From the NCBI GenBank assembly GCA_903899985.1, contig CAIULL010000139.1:1-64000 (forward strand): DNA of 64,000 nt, read 5' to 3'. The position numbers and the translations under genes were made by a program. Source of the stretch: an uncultured Schlesneria sp. (GTDB lineage Bacteria > Planctomycetota > Planctomycetia > Planctomycetales > Planctomycetaceae). This document shows positions 45,365-55,440 of this stretch, one piece after another. Within the stretch, counting starts at the first letter, position 1, and each line of letters starts with the position of its first letter. The notes below the pieces were generated by a model. It did no database searches. It worked only from the letters and a program-made list of their open reading frames with translations, and was not told the origin of the DNA.

Positions 45365-46807
45365 TCATCCAAACACCTGATGAACCACGTTCCCAGAAAC
45401 ATCTGTCAAACGGAAATCGCGGCCCTGGTGGCGGTATGTCAGACGTTCGTGGTCGAGACCCAGTGCGTGCAGGATCGTTGCTTGAAGATCGTTCACGTGA
45501 ATCGGGGCTTTAACCGGGTTGAATCCTAATTCGTCGGTTTCACCGATGATCTGGCCTCCCTGGACGCCGCCTCCGGCGAGCAGCATGGTGAAAGCCGCCT
45601 TGTGATGATCGCGGCCTTCTTTGCCGGGGCTGTTTCCACGCCGGACTTCGTTCATGGGCGTTCGACCGAATTCACCACCCCAGATCACCAAGGTGTCGTC
45701 AAGCAAACCTCGTTGCTTGAGATCATGAATCAGCGCGGCGGCAGGCCGGTCAGTCTTGTCGCAATTCACTTTCAAATTGACGTTCAAATCCGAATGGTCG
45801 TCCCATGTGTAGTGATACAACTGAACGAAACGAACTCCTCGTTCGACCATTCTTCTGGCAAGCAGACAATTGCGTGCGAACGTGTCTGTCTTTTCGTTTC
45901 CAATCCCGTAGGACTCGAGTGTTGCGGGCGTCTCCTGGGAAAACTCTAACAGTTCCGGTGCTGCAGTTTGCATGCGGAATGCCAGTTCATAAGCTTCGAT
46001 CCGTGCTGTAATTTCCGGATCAGGTTGTTGCTGAAAGCGGATTCGATTGAGATCGTTGATTGCGGTTAAGCGATCGCGTTGACGCTCCGGGGTGTACCCG
46101 TCGGGACTGGCAAGATGCAGAATCGGATCGCCTTTACTTCTGAAGGTAACGCCGCGATACGGGGCGGGTAGAAACGTACTGTCCCATAGGGCCGTCCCCG
46201 CGATATCACCCGGCCCGTTGTTCGAGAGCAGCACGATAAAACCTGGCAGGTTTTGAGAAACACTTCCCAGACCGTAGGTGACCCAGGAACCCATGCTGGG
46301 CGAGCCGAATCTGGGAACGCCACATTGCATCAGCAATTGAGCCGGATCATGGTTGGACGTATCGGTGTGCATCGTCCGGATCATGCACAGGTCATCGGCA
46401 CGCTTCGCCAGATGGGGAAGATAGTCGGAAAAGTCCATACCGCATTCACCGTGTTTGGTGAACGTCCTCGGCGACGCCATCACGCGGGCACTTCCTTTGA
46501 TCAGCGAATCGCTCAGTCCGGCGAGAAACGACGCTGGAACAGGCTGTTGATGCAGTCGCTGCATTTCGGGCTTGGGATCGAACAGATCCAGTTGACTGGG
46601 TGCACCCGCCATGAACAGGAAGATCACGTTTTTGGCGCGCGGCTTGAAATGGGGCTGGCGGGGATCAAAGGGAGTCGGTCGATCAGACTGCCTGGCATTT
46701 GCTTCATTCTGTAATAACGAGGCCAATGCAATGGCACCCAATCCACTAGCAGACTGCTTCATGAAACAGCGGCGATGAAGATTGCTAACAGCCTCTTGAA
46801 ATTGCAT
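45365..46807 (-). CDS. DUF1501 family secreted protein
   Basis: A 480-residue DUF1501 protein. The N-terminus HRRCFMKQSASGLGAIALAS is Tat-like. Core segments are NVIFLFMAGAPSQLDLFDPK, MDFSDYLPHLAKRADDLCMI, 'HDPAQLLMQCGVPRFGSPSM', RGVRFVQLYHYTWDDHSDLN and LVIWGGEFGRTPMNEVRRGN. Next is a D-H-H motif (GRDHHKAAFTMLLAGGGVQG) and a terminal 'DLQATILHALGLDHERLTYR'. ATG 46807 has GAGG 10 nt upstream; TTG 46834 is the longer alternative. It begins 31 bp after the stop of the DUF1549/DUF1553 gene, forming the usual planctomycete pair. Compared with the DUF1501 at 26998 it keeps the longer QLFD...HDP region. Confidence 0.9.
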   Translation of the reverse strand: MQFQEAVSNLHRRCFMKQSASGLGAIALASLLQNEANARQSDRPTPFDPRQPHFKPRAKNVIFLFMAGAPSQLDLFDPKPEMQRLHQQPVPASFLAGLSDSLIKGSARVMASPRTFTKHGECGMDFSDYLPHLAKRADDLCMIRTMHTDTSNHDPAQLLMQCGVPRFGSPSMGSWVTYGLGSVSQNLPGFIVLLSNNGPGDIAGTALWDSTFLPAPYRGVTFRSKGDPILHLASPDGYTPERQRDRLTAINDLNRIRFQQQPDPEITARIEAYELAFRMQTAAPELLEFSQETPATLESYGIGNEKTDTFARNCLLARRMVERGVRFVQLYHYTWDDHSDLNVNLKVNCDKTDRPAAALIHDLKQRGLLDDTLVIWGGEFGRTPMNEVRRGNSPGKEGRDHHKAAFTMLLAGGGVQGGQIIGETDELGFNPVKAPIHVNDLQATILHALGLDHERLTYRHQGRDFRLTDVSGNVVHQVFG

Positions 46808-46838
46808 ATCGAGCGGACCTCGCCGAAAGTTCAAGTCA

Positions 46839-49142
46839 TTAATCGCGGACGATGAATTCGTGTAAGTTGATCAGGACGCTCGCCAGATCCACCCATTCCG
46901 TCTGACGGGACGTTGTCTGAGTGGCGTCACTTAACGCCGCGCGTTGCTGTTCGACATAGTTTTCGAGTCGATCAAGTTCGTCGTTTGTTGCCGGGCGACT
47001 CAGGCAACGTCGAAACGCCAGTGCAATCCGTTCTCGATCGGAATTCGCCTTGAACAGACCCAACGATTCCGCAAACGCACGAGAAATCTGCTGTAAGGCC
47101 GGATCATTCAGCAGCGTTAAGGCCTGCATCGGGGTGTTTGATCGATCACGGCGAGCACAAATTCGTTGCGGCGACGGCGCATCAAACGTGATCGATTGCG
47201 CGAAGGGTGATGTCCGTTGAATGAATGTGTAAATACTGCGGCGGTACTGGTCCGCTCCTTGACTTGTCGTCCAGGTATTGCTTCCAAATGCTTCCATGGT
47301 GACTCGTTCATCCTGAGCGGGATAGACTCCCGGTCCACCCATTCTATTACTTAACAAACCACTGACGGCAAGGATCGAATCACGTACGGTTTCTGCGGGG
47401 ACGCGGAGACTCGATTGACGGGCAAGCAAGGAGTTACCGGGATCGAGATCACCTAAATCAGGACGGGGCCGGGATGATTGCCGATAGGTGGCAGAACAAA
47501 CGATTTTTCGATGCGTCGCTTTGACGTTCCAGCCATTATCGGAAAACTCTTTTGCCAGCCAATCAAGCAATTGCGGGTGGGTCGGCTTGGCCCCTCGGCT
47601 ACCAAAGTCGTCGGGCGTGGTCACGATCCCTTTGCCGAAAAATTCCTGCCACATCCGGTTCACTGTTACTCGTGCCGTCAGCGGATGTTCGCCGGAGACT
47701 AACCACTGGGCCAGGACCAGCCGAGAGGGTTCGTTCGCGACGACATTCTTATTCCCTGTATTCGAATCGCGTGATGCTTGATGCGAAGCATTCAACCAAT
47801 CGGGCAGGGCGGGTTCAACGTTCGGACCGGGGCTGCGAAATTCACCCCGTTCGTGAATGTAAGTTTGACGCGGCGTTTGCGACGTCATCATGACCGGTGC
47901 GCGCGTGGCCATTGCTTGAGGAAACTGCTTTTTGAGAGCCACCAACTGATTGCGAAGTTCACCCAGCTTCAGCTCGGCAAATTGTTTTTCATCCGCGACA
48001 GATCCCCGTTCCAGAAAATAATCCAGCAAGTCGTCCTGTTGACGCGGTGTCCTGTTCTCCCAGCCAAGTTTGACAATCTCAGTTCCCTCAAGTTGCCCCT
48101 CCCCAAGCCCTCCGCCCCAGATCAGCCCGAGCAGTTCCCACTGTCGATCCCAGACGTGGTCTTCGCCGGGATGAGCACGTGCATGAAGCACCTTTGCCTC
48201 CCACTTTTTCTGAATTGAAGTCAGTCCTGGTTGATAGGGCTCGATTACTTCGCGACGCCGCCGATCATATTGGGAACGAGTTTGCAAATAGGCCTCGCGT
48301 TCGACAGGTAACGGAGCATCGACGTTGATTTCATCAGCCTGGTCAAAAAACGAATAAAGCTGAAAGAATTCTTTCTGCGACAGGGGGTCGTACTTGTGGT
48401 CATGGCACCGTGCGCATCCGACCGTCAGCCCCAGCCAGATCGTGCCGACCATCGCCGTCCGGTCGACAATCTGCTCGACACGATACTCTTCCAGGTCAGC
48501 TCCACCTTCTCGATTGCTGAGTGTCTGTCGCAGAAACCCGGTTCCCAGAATCGGATCATGCGATGCAGGCAGCAAACCTCGCGGGTCCCCATGGACGAGA
48601 TCACCGGCCAGTTGCGAAATCGTGAATTCGTCAAAGGGAAGATTCAGATTCAGGGCGTTAATGACCCAATCTCGATATCGCCAGGCGACGGGACGAAGCT
48701 GATCGGTCAGATGCCCATCTGTGTCGCCGTAGTGACACAGATCAAGCCAGGTCCGTGCCCATCGTTCCCCATAATGCGGCGACGCGAGCATCCGGTCGAC
48801 AATTCGTTCAAAAGCATCCGGCCGATCGTCGGCAAGAAACTCGTCAACTTCGAACAGCGTAGGAGGCAACCCGATCAAGTCGAGTGTCACTCGTCGAATG
48901 GACGTTTCAGCAGATGCTATTGGCGAAGGTTGAAGCTGATGTTTCTGTAGTTGCTCAAGCACGTAAGAATCGATTGGATTTCGTTGCCAGCCGTCATTGT
49001 CGTGAACGACGGAACTTGCCGAACGAGCGATTGGCTGAAACGACCAGTGCGACTGGGAAAACGAAAATACAGGCGAAAACAGACTGATGCACAGACTTCC
49101 CAGCAGCAAAAAGTATCGTGCCCGCATTTTGACAATCGCCAT
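46839..49142 (-). CDS. DUF1549/DUF1553 secreted protein
   Basis: A 767-residue exported protein lacking the N-terminal cytochrome head seen at 12332. Signal peptide about residues 6-30. DUF1549: NPIDSYVLEQLQKHQLQPSP, RRVTLDLIGLPPTLFEVDEF, YGERWARTWLDLCHYGDTDG and 'WRYRDWVINALNLNLPFDEF'. A CxxCH follows (CARCHDHKYDP). A short middle region (about 270-420, helical, Arg/Glu-rich) leads to DUF1553 (RLVLAQWLVSGEHPLTARVT, VNRMWQEFFGKGIV, GAKPTHPQLLDWLAKEFSDN, ARRDRSNTPMQALTLLNDPA). ATG 49142 is used; ATG 49127 is the alternative, and neither has a strong Shine-Dalgarno. First gene of a two-gene operon with DUF1501. Confidence 0.9.
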   Translation of the reverse strand: MAIVKMRARYFLLLGSLCISLFSPVFSFSQSHWSFQPIARSASSVVHDNDGWQRNPIDSYVLEQLQKHQLQPSPIASAETSIRRVTLDLIGLPPTLFEVDEFLADDRPDAFERIVDRMLASPHYGERWARTWLDLCHYGDTDGHLTDQLRPVAWRYRDWVINALNLNLPFDEFTISQLAGDLVHGDPRGLLPASHDPILGTGFLRQTLSNREGGADLEEYRVEQIVDRTAMVGTIWLGLTVGCARCHDHKYDPLSQKEFFQLYSFFDQADEINVDAPLPVEREAYLQTRSQYDRRRREVIEPYQPGLTSIQKKWEAKVLHARAHPGEDHVWDRQWELLGLIWGGGLGEGQLEGTEIVKLGWENRTPRQQDDLLDYFLERGSVADEKQFAELKLGELRNQLVALKKQFPQAMATRAPVMMTSQTPRQTYIHERGEFRSPGPNVEPALPDWLNASHQASRDSNTGNKNVVANEPSRLVLAQWLVSGEHPLTARVTVNRMWQEFFGKGIVTTPDDFGSRGAKPTHPQLLDWLAKEFSDNGWNVKATHRKIVCSATYRQSSRPRPDLGDLDPGNSLLARQSSLRVPAETVRDSILAVSGLLSNRMGGPGVYPAQDERVTMEAFGSNTWTTSQGADQYRRSIYTFIQRTSPFAQSITFDAPSPQRICARRDRSNTPMQALTLLNDPALQQISRAFAESLGLFKANSDRERIALAFRRCLSRPATNDELDRLENYVEQQRAALSDATQTTSRQTEWVDLASVLINLHEFIVRD

Positions 49143-49326
49143 TCGAAAAGGTCTACCGGATTGATCTTGCGAGATTCATGGAAACCAGGTGTTCGCTGTG
49201 CCTTAAGAAACCGGATTGTTGGTTCAGTTCATATCGTACCGGGGGCGTGCTGCCAGTCGACAAACACGGACTTCGGTATGACGAAAGTGGCTTAAGATTT
49301 TCAGCAATCAACGTTCTTTGGTCAAT

Positions 49327-50307
49327 TTATGCACCATCCAGACGCAACAATTTGATCGCGTTTCCCCGGTAGATTTTGTACCGGACCTCCTCGGGCAACT
49401 TCAACGAGTCTAACAGCGCGAACTGGGGGATCTGTTGTTCCGGCATCAGCACATCGGTACCAAACAAAAGCTGGTCAGCATGCCGGATAATGAATTCCCG
49501 CCCGAAAGTCAGATCGCGGGCAATCGCCTTTTCACCACCAGGCTCCGAGAGATCTCCGTAGAGATTCGGATACTTTTCCATTAAGCGATCCAGCGCGCCG
49601 CCGGGTGCAACGGGGGTGGGCACATTCGGATAGCGTCCAAAATCTTCGAACGTGGCATCACCCGAGATCGACGCCCAGAAACCCGCCGCATGCCCGATCA
49701 ATGGAAGTTTAGGAAAGGCTTTCAGCACATTTTCCAGCCGGGGCAAACCTGGCGTATCAGGGTTACGGATATCGTCCAGATGGAACAGGATCGGAAAACC
49801 AACTGTGTCGCAGGCTTCATATAAAGACATCTGTTGAGGCGCGTCGAAGTGTAACCCCGTTTTGTGCTCGCCAAGCCCTTTACAACCCGCATCCTGATAA
49901 CGTTTGAGAAGCTCCACGAGACCTTTCACCCCAGCCACATGTCCTGTCCGTTGTCCTGGCGGCGTCACAGCGCGGGGATCGACGACGCAAAACGGAATAA
50001 TCCGATCCGGAAAATCATTGTAAGCCTTAATCGCGGTCGAAACCGGTTGCGGTATTGGAGCCGACTCGGGTGAGACAAGCGGCAAAACGCAGGCACGTTC
50101 GACCTGGTGCTGATCCATGAACCGGACAAGAAGCTCGGCAGTTAATTCACGTCCGTGATAGAACGCGCCCAGGTGCGTGTGGATATCAATATATGGGATT
50201 TTGCGGGGCGGGGCCGAATCGGCGGCAAACAGGAATGGATTTGAATGTTGGAACGCGATCGGGGAAGCCATTGCGGAGGCCAGAAACGTTCGCCGATTCA
50301 ATTTCAT
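49327..50307 (-). CDS. Amidohydrolase family (TIM-barrel) protein, exported
   Basis: A 326-residue metal-dependent hydrolase of the amidohydrolase-2 type. The Tat-like leader is KLNRRTFLASAMASPIAF. The metal-binding H-x-H is in YIDIHTHLGAFY. Further metal or substrate ligands are at GLGEHKTGLHFD, FPILFHLDDIRN, LPLIGHAAGFW and the catalytic Asp in QLLFGTDVLMP. The C-terminus 'YKIYRGNAIKLLRL' is the family's usual closing helix (GNAxxLL). Many members are decarboxylases or lactonases; none can be singled out. ATG 50307. It lies 30 bp after the tex stop and may be read from the same transcript. Confidence 0.85.
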   Translation of the reverse strand: MKLNRRTFLASAMASPIAFQHSNPFLFAADSAPPRKIPYIDIHTHLGAFYHGRELTAELLVRFMDQHQVERACVLPLVSPESAPIPQPVSTAIKAYNDFPDRIIPFCVVDPRAVTPPGQRTGHVAGVKGLVELLKRYQDAGCKGLGEHKTGLHFDAPQQMSLYEACDTVGFPILFHLDDIRNPDTPGLPRLENVLKAFPKLPLIGHAAGFWASISGDATFEDFGRYPNVPTPVAPGGALDRLMEKYPNLYGDLSEPGGEKAIARDLTFGREFIIRHADQLLFGTDVLMPEQQIPQFALLDSLKLPEEVRYKIYRGNAIKLLRLDGA

Positions 50308-50337
50308 GTCATATCCCGCGATAACGTAGTCAGAACG

Positions 50338-52716
50338 TCATTTTTTTTCTTGCTGCCATTTTTGTTTCAGTTCGTCGAACCCCTTCATCAATCCGGGTTG
50401 TCGCGGCTTGGACTCAACCGAGGATGACTTTGGTTTGGGAACGACTGAAGGGCGATTCTCTGCCGGGGGTCGATTTTCACCCTGATTGCGAACAGGCGCG
50501 GCTGCACGAACAGTCGTCGCCGCGGTGGCACCAGGCTGAATCATCGTCAGGCCGACCCGTTTGCGATCACGATCAACACTCAGCACCCACACCTTGATGA
50601 CGTCACCGATCGATACGATATCGTGGGGCGATTTTACGAATTGGGTCGACAACTGGCTGATGTGTACCAGGGCTGAATCCTTTAGTCCCACATCGACGAA
50701 CGCGCCGAAATCAACGACATTCAGGACAGTCCCCTGCAGCTCCATTCCGACTTCGATATCACCGAGTGACAATACTCCTTTGCGAAACACAGGAGGGGGC
50801 AGATCGGCACGAGGATCGCGCCCAGGTCGTTGCAAATCGTCGAGAATGTCTTCGAGTGTTGGAATTCCACAACCGAGCTCGTCTGCAAGACGCGCTGCAA
50901 TCACGCCGCTTAACCGTTCTTTCAAAATCGAACGGTCGGCAATCGGGCGGACGTCGTCGGGAGAAAGCGAACATCGGGCCAGCAGCTTTCTCGCGATCTC
51001 ATAACTTTCCGGATGAATCCACGTATTGTCGAAAGGCTCGTCCCCATCAAGTTTGAGAAAGCCTGCCGCCTGCGTGAACGTCGCCGGGCCGATCCCGGGA
51101 ACATTCATCAGTTGTTGCCGGTTCGTAAACGAACCCTGCTTGTCCCGATACTCGACGACGCGTCTGGCCAGCAATTGATTAAAGCCAGAGACATGAGCCA
51201 GCAATGAGGAACTTGCTCGATTAATATCGACACCAACGTAATTGACGCAGGACTCAACGACCTGATCGAGTGTCTCTTTCAATTGCTTGATGTTCAGGTC
51301 GTGCTGATACATACCGACCCCGATATGTTGCGGCTCGATTTTGACGAGTTCGCTGAGAGGGTCCTGCAATCGTCGGCCAATTGAAATCGTTCCGCGTGCG
51401 ATGGCGTCCAATTCAGGAAATTCCTGCTGGGCCACAGCGCTGGTCGAATAAATGCTGGCTCCTGCCTCGTTGACAACGATGTATTGGATGTCCGGAAGCT
51501 CGGTCGAAATCAGCTCGCCGACCAGTTCTTCGGTCTCACGGCAAGCGGTTCCATTGCCGATCACAATCACCTGGCAGCGATGTTCGCGGATAAGACTCGT
51601 CAGCTTCGCTTTGGCATCCAGCTTCTTTTCATCGGAGAGAATGTACATGACATCCACTACGACAACACCGCCGACTTCGTCCAGCACAGCAAGTTTGCAA
51701 CCTGTCCGAAAACCCGGATCAATGGCCAGTACGCGTTGACTATGCAATGGGGGCTGAAGCAAAAGATTCCGCAAGTTCTGAGCAAAGACCGAAATCGCGT
51801 GACGTTCAGCTTTCTCAGTCAAGTCTCGACGAAACTCGCGATCCAGTGCAGGTTGGATGAATCGGGCCAGAGCATCGGTCGCACAACTGGTCATCAATTC
51901 GCGACATCGATGTTCATTGATTTTCAAATGGTCGCCCGCGACCTTCATGGCGCGTTCGTCATCCCAGTTGAAACTGACCCTGAGTGCTTTTTGCTCTTCT
52001 CCACGATTAAGCGCCAGGATTCGATGCGGCGGAATCTTGGAAACCGGTTCGGTGTATTCAAAGTAATCCCGAAACTCGGGATGGGTCTGATCGGCGCTTT
52101 TGGTTCCAAACGAGGCAAGTCGACCCGTTTCCTTCGCGACCTTTCGACAAAGCTCCCGCAAATTGGCGTCATCCCCGATCCGTTCGGCAATGATGTCTGC
52201 GGCACCTTCGAGAACCTTGACGCTGTCGGGTAATTCTTGTTCGACATTAACGTAAGCCAGTGCCGCGTCGTTGAGACTCGCCTGGGAAACGGTCTGGTTC
52301 CAGATCGCATCGGCAAGAGGTTCGAGCCCCCGTTCCTTGGCCATCGTCGCGCGAGAGCGGCGTTTGGGGCGAAAGGGAAGATACAGGTCATCAAGTCGCT
52401 TGAGCGAATCAGCCTTTTCAATTTCAGATTTCAGTTCGGGCGTTAATTTTCCCTGCGCTTCGATCAGCCGCTGAATATCTGCAGCTCGTTCGGCGATGTG
52501 ACGTAGCGAGAGTACACGTTCTTGAATGGCACGAATCTGTTCTTCGTGCAAGTTTCCAGTTCGCTCTTTCCGGTAACGCGTGATGAAGGGAACCGTATTC
52601 CCTTCATCCAACAATTGCACGGTATGCTGAACCTGGTCGTAACGCAGGTGCAGTTCCGCTGCAACGCGTTTGACGTCCACGTCTCGGGGTTGTTGCTGAT
52701 CCGTCATGAAGGCCAT
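50338..52716 (-). CDS. tex: Tex-type RNA-binding transcription accessory protein
   Basis: A 792-residue cytosolic nucleic-acid-binding protein. The helical N-terminal part has TVPFITRYRKERTGNLHEEQ. A YqgF/RuvC-like domain follows (about residues 325-450: LAIDPGFRTGCKLAVLDEVG, VIVIGNGTACRETEE). Helix-hairpin-helix elements come next (MNVPGIGPATFTQAAGFLKL). The C-terminal S1 domain is at about 645-715 (VGMELQGTVLNVVDFGAFVD-VG, ALVHISQLS). The tail is disordered and Pro/Lys-rich. The start may be ATG 52716 or ATG 52707; neither has a strong Shine-Dalgarno. Divergent from the aldolase gene at 53023. Confidence 0.93.
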   Translation of the reverse strand: MAFMTDQQQPRDVDVKRVAAELHLRYDQVQHTVQLLDEGNTVPFITRYRKERTGNLHEEQIRAIQERVLSLRHIAERAADIQRLIEAQGKLTPELKSEIEKADSLKRLDDLYLPFRPKRRSRATMAKERGLEPLADAIWNQTVSQASLNDAALAYVNVEQELPDSVKVLEGAADIIAERIGDDANLRELCRKVAKETGRLASFGTKSADQTHPEFRDYFEYTEPVSKIPPHRILALNRGEEQKALRVSFNWDDERAMKVAGDHLKINEHRCRELMTSCATDALARFIQPALDREFRRDLTEKAERHAISVFAQNLRNLLLQPPLHSQRVLAIDPGFRTGCKLAVLDEVGGVVVVDVMYILSDEKKLDAKAKLTSLIREHRCQVIVIGNGTACRETEELVGELISTELPDIQYIVVNEAGASIYSTSAVAQQEFPELDAIARGTISIGRRLQDPLSELVKIEPQHIGVGMYQHDLNIKQLKETLDQVVESCVNYVGVDINRASSSLLAHVSGFNQLLARRVVEYRDKQGSFTNRQQLMNVPGIGPATFTQAAGFLKLDGDEPFDNTWIHPESYEIARKLLARCSLSPDDVRPIADRSILKERLSGVIAARLADELGCGIPTLEDILDDLQRPGRDPRADLPPPVFRKGVLSLGDIEVGMELQGTVLNVVDFGAFVDVGLKDSALVHISQLSTQFVKSPHDIVSIGDVIKVWVLSVDRDRKRVGLTMIQPGATAATTVRAAAPVRNQGENRPPAENRPSVVPKPKSSSVESKPRQPGLMKGFDELKQKWQQEKK

Positions 52717-53022
52717 CCATGCCCATCAGGGCCTGACTCACCAGTCGTTTTTCACCGCGTCGATTCAACGCACTTGATACTCGAATCGCACATGAGGAAA
52801 AGATCGCATTTTCACGCCGCGAGGGGAAGTGTCAAAGGCGATGTTTGCTCACGAATACGACAACTCATTTTCCGGACCGATCCAACCACCACCACGAATT
52901 CGCCATCATCACGGCATGAATGATGTCAGCTGACCTGCGACGGCGCTTGCTTCAATCGCCAATTACGAGGACACTCGTGCTCCGTTTACTTTTTGAGTTC
53001 GAGTTTAGAGTTGGGAGTCGTC
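52717..53022. other. Intergenic region between divergent tex and aldolase genes
   Basis: No gene-like frame or strong palindrome. It should contain the two divergent promoters, but I could not pick out convincing -35/-10 boxes by eye. Confidence 0.4.
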
Positions 53023-53817
53023 ATGCGGAAGAATTCGGTCAAAGCGGCATTAAAGGCTGGGTTGCCTCAAGTCGGAACATGGTTGTCGTTGGGAAATGTG
53101 TTTGCGGCACGATTGATGGCTCGCGTCGGATTTCCCTGGCTGACCGTCGATCTGGAACACTCGCCGATCGGCTGGGACAATGCCGGACAACTGTTTGGTG
53201 CCGTCGCTGACGCAGGTTGCATCTGCCTGGCACGCGTTCCGCGTGGTGACCATGACTACATTAAGCGGGTGTTGGATGCGGGTGCCCATGGCATTGTCGT
53301 GCCGATGGTTAACACCGTTCAAGAAGCAAAGATCGCTATCGCCGCCGCGAAGTATCCCCCCACCGGTAATCGATCAGTCGGCGGCGGGATGCACGCGATG
53401 AACTTCGACACAAATGCAGGCGATTACTTTAAACATGCCAATGACGAAGTTCTTGTCGTCCTGCAGACCGAATCCCCGGAAGGGGTCAGTAACGCCGAAG
53501 AAATCTACAGCCTGCCCGGTGTCGACGCGATCTTCGTCGGTCCGAATGATCTGGGCTTCCAGATGAGAACACCCGATGGCAAGGACCCTTCGCCCGAAGC
53601 ATTCGAAGCCATGCTGCAGCGAATTCTTGCCATCGGAAAGAAATGCGGAACGCCCGTCGGTCTGCACGTACAAAGCCTTGAAGACGCCAAACGACGGATC
53701 GCAGAAGGCTGGCAATTCATTGCGCTCAGCAGCGAACTTCGTTTCATGGTCACCGAGGCACAAAAGAACGTGGAAGGCCTGGGATACAAGAAGGCAGGGG
53801 ACCTCGCTCGGTATTGA
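53023..53817 (+). CDS. HpcH/HpaI family class II aldolase
   Basis: A 264-residue TIM-barrel aldolase that cleaves or forms 2-keto-3-deoxy acids with a divalent metal and pyruvate-type donors. It shows [20 protein letters not shown], the DLEHSP loop and the ARVPRGD arginine. Metal ligands are Glu150 in [11 protein letters not shown] and Asp176 in [32 protein letters not shown] closes the barrel. ATG 53023 has GGGAG 6 nt upstream; a TTG 30 nt earlier is discarded. A clear terminator follows, so it is transcribed alone. The natural substrate may be a rhamnonate-type or 4-hydroxy-2-oxo acid. Confidence 0.88.
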   Translation: MRKNSVKAALKAGLPQVGTWLSLGNVFAARLMARVGFPWLTVDLEHSPIGWDNAGQLFGAVADAGCICLARVPRGDHDYIKRVLDAGAHGIVVPMVNTVQEAKIAIAAAKYPPTGNRSVGGGMHAMNFDTNAGDYFKHANDEVLVVLQTESPEGVSNAEEIYSLPGVDAIFVGPNDLGFQMRTPDGKDPSPEAFEAMLQRILAIGKKCGTPVGLHVQSLEDAKRRIAEGWQFIALSSELRFMVTEAQKNVEGLGYKKAGDLARY

Positions 53818-53836
53818 TCACCGTCATCACCGGTTT

Positions 53837-53880
53837 CAGTCCCGATTTCGTCAACCGATTTCGGGACTGTTTTTTATTTG
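53837..53880 (+). terminator. Intrinsic terminator of the aldolase gene
   Basis: CAGTCCCGA pairs with TCGGGACTG, with a further inner CGA/TCG pairing around a short loop. The stem is followed at once by TTTTTTATTTG. It begins 19 nt after the aldolase stop codon. Confidence 0.85.
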
Positions 53881-53913
53881 AACCAACTTCAATGCGAACG
53901 ACCGGAATACAAC

Positions 53914-54285
53914 GTGACAATAATTCGGCTGATTTTCAAATTTCTGCTGGCTCTTCTGATGCTCACCGCCGGGGTCGGACACTTTCTTAATCCTGATTTC
54001 TTTTTGAAGATCATGCCCCCTTACCTGCCGTTCCACCGCGAGCTGGTTTATTTGAGTGGCCTGTTTGAAATCGCCCTGGGAATTTCGTTGTTAATACCGA
54101 AGGTTTCTTCGTTGGCGGCATGGGGAATTATCGCCTTATTGATCGCGGTCTTTCCTGCCAATATCTATCTGTACCAGCATCAGGAAATTGTTCCGGCATC
54201 ACCGCTGGTTCATTTGATACGCTTGATTCTTCAAGCCGTGTTGATTTTCTGGGCGTATTGTTACACGAAAAAGAAAGCACCGTAG
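53914..54285 (+). CDS. DoxX-like small membrane protein
   Basis: A 123-residue protein with four hydrophobic segments. The opening FKFLLALLMLTAGVGHFLNP and the PYLPFHRELVYLSGLFEIAL region match the DoxX-like fold (G-x-x-H-F on helix 1, 'GxxEIxLG' on helix 2). A polar PANIYLYQHQ segment is also family-like. GTG 53914 is my preferred start, because the longer TTG frame begins inside the preceding terminator. The Shine-Dalgarno is weak. It ends four bases before the convergent metallophosphoesterase. Function unknown; some relatives act in thiosulfate or redox membrane complexes. Confidence 0.78.
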   Translation: MTIIRLIFKFLLALLMLTAGVGHFLNPDFFLKIMPPYLPFHRELVYLSGLFEIALGISLLIPKVSSLAAWGIIALLIAVFPANIYLYQHQEIVPASPLVHLIRLILQAVLIFWAYCYTKKKAP

Positions 54286-54289
54286 AACG

Positions 54290-55210
54290 TCAGACGGTCG
54301 TGACAAAATTGTCATTGCAGAGTTTTTGCTCGCCATTCCAGCGATAGGCACAGAGAAACCCGCCTTTGACGACACCGAAATCCAGACACGCAACGTTGTC
54401 AGCCAGCACTGTTGGAAGCGTGTGCGTTAAGCAGTAGTGGCCCACAAAGACGGGCTTAGCCGAAATTGGATACGGATCAGCTTTGTGAGCGACGACGGCG
54501 TCAATTGCCAGGTCACAGTTGAGCTCATCGGACTGGAGGGCATACGTGCGGTAAGTTTGACCTTGAGGCGATAAATACCAACGAGTGCGGACTTTGGTTC
54601 GCGAATGCCCATCGTTGTCTTTAACGACTATGTTCTTTGGCAGCTTCGCTTCCTTCCCCTTGAGGACAACTTCGACCGGAGCCAGCAAACCGTTGCCATT
54701 CTGATAGGCCGACTGCAAGAACTCTTTCGTGATCCCTCCGTGACCTTCGATCGCCTTGGCAATCATTGCCATCGCCGACTCATCCCAGCAGGCATGAACG
54801 GAGCGAAGCCCATCAAGTTCCAGCCAGAGCGGAAGTGTACGAAACCAGTTCAGACTCGACTCGAGTTCTTGATCACTGAGTTGAATAATCGTCTGCGCAT
54901 GTTGCCGGATATTCGTGGTGCTTCTTTTGCGGAGAAACGTTCCCGGACAAGCAGGGTCTTCCGTATGAAACGCCAGAGCGTTCAGCTCATGATTGCCCAT
55001 GATCGCCAGAGCGGCGTTCTCTTCAACCATTCCCCTGACGATCGACAGCACCTGCGGGATTTTTGGTCCCCGGTCGATATAGTCACCAAGAAAGATCACT
55101 TTGCGATCCGGATGACGGTAGATTCCCCGGACCTTCCGATAGTCAAGCCGTTCCAGTAGGTGCACCAGCTTGTCCGCATGCCCATGGATGTCGCCAATCA
55201 AATCGTACAT
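54290..55210 (-). CDS. Metallophosphoesterase (PrpE/ApaH-like)
   Basis: A 306-residue cytosolic calcineurin-type phosphoesterase. The metal-site motifs are in order: GDIHGHADKL, VIFLGDYIDRGPK, AIMGNHELNALAFH, then VHACWDES and VFVGHYCLT. It is close in layout to PrpE and ApaH, which act on phosphoproteins or diadenosine tetraphosphate. The C-terminal third includes a beta-rich 'VACLDFGVVKGGFLCAYRWN' segment as in those enzymes. ATG 55210 follows a GGGGG-containing Shine-Dalgarno and gives the normal MYDLIGDIHG start; a longer frame to 55276 is rejected. Confidence 0.9.
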   Translation of the reverse strand: MYDLIGDIHGHADKLVHLLERLDYRKVRGIYRHPDRKVIFLGDYIDRGPKIPQVLSIVRGMVEENAALAIMGNHELNALAFHTEDPACPGTFLRKRSTTNIRQHAQTIIQLSDQELESSLNWFRTLPLWLELDGLRSVHACWDESAMAMIAKAIEGHGGITKEFLQSAYQNGNGLLAPVEVVLKGKEAKLPKNIVVKDNDGHSRTKVRTRWYLSPQGQTYRTYALQSDELNCDLAIDAVVAHKADPYPISAKPVFVGHYCLTHTLPTVLADNVACLDFGVVKGGFLCAYRWNGEQKLCNDNFVTTV

Positions 55211-55440
55211 GAACCCCCACTTAATCCCTTCTGAGCGAACCAATCGTCGAATGATGTGCCTGCGGTCATCTTCCAATAACGAGTCTAGCTGCCGCTTCCC
55301 GCCGCTTCAAATTCACACCGCCCGCTTGTCACGATATCATCGCCACGGGCTGCGGATCGACGGGCAGCGAATTCGAAGCAAACACTCTTCGCGAATATGA
55401 CCACGACGGGCCGTGTTCGACGATCTCATCAAGGAATCAC

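Noticed and set aside
51484-52233. Open frame of 249 codons opposite tex
   Set aside because: Shadow of the tex coding frame; no motif and wrong strand.
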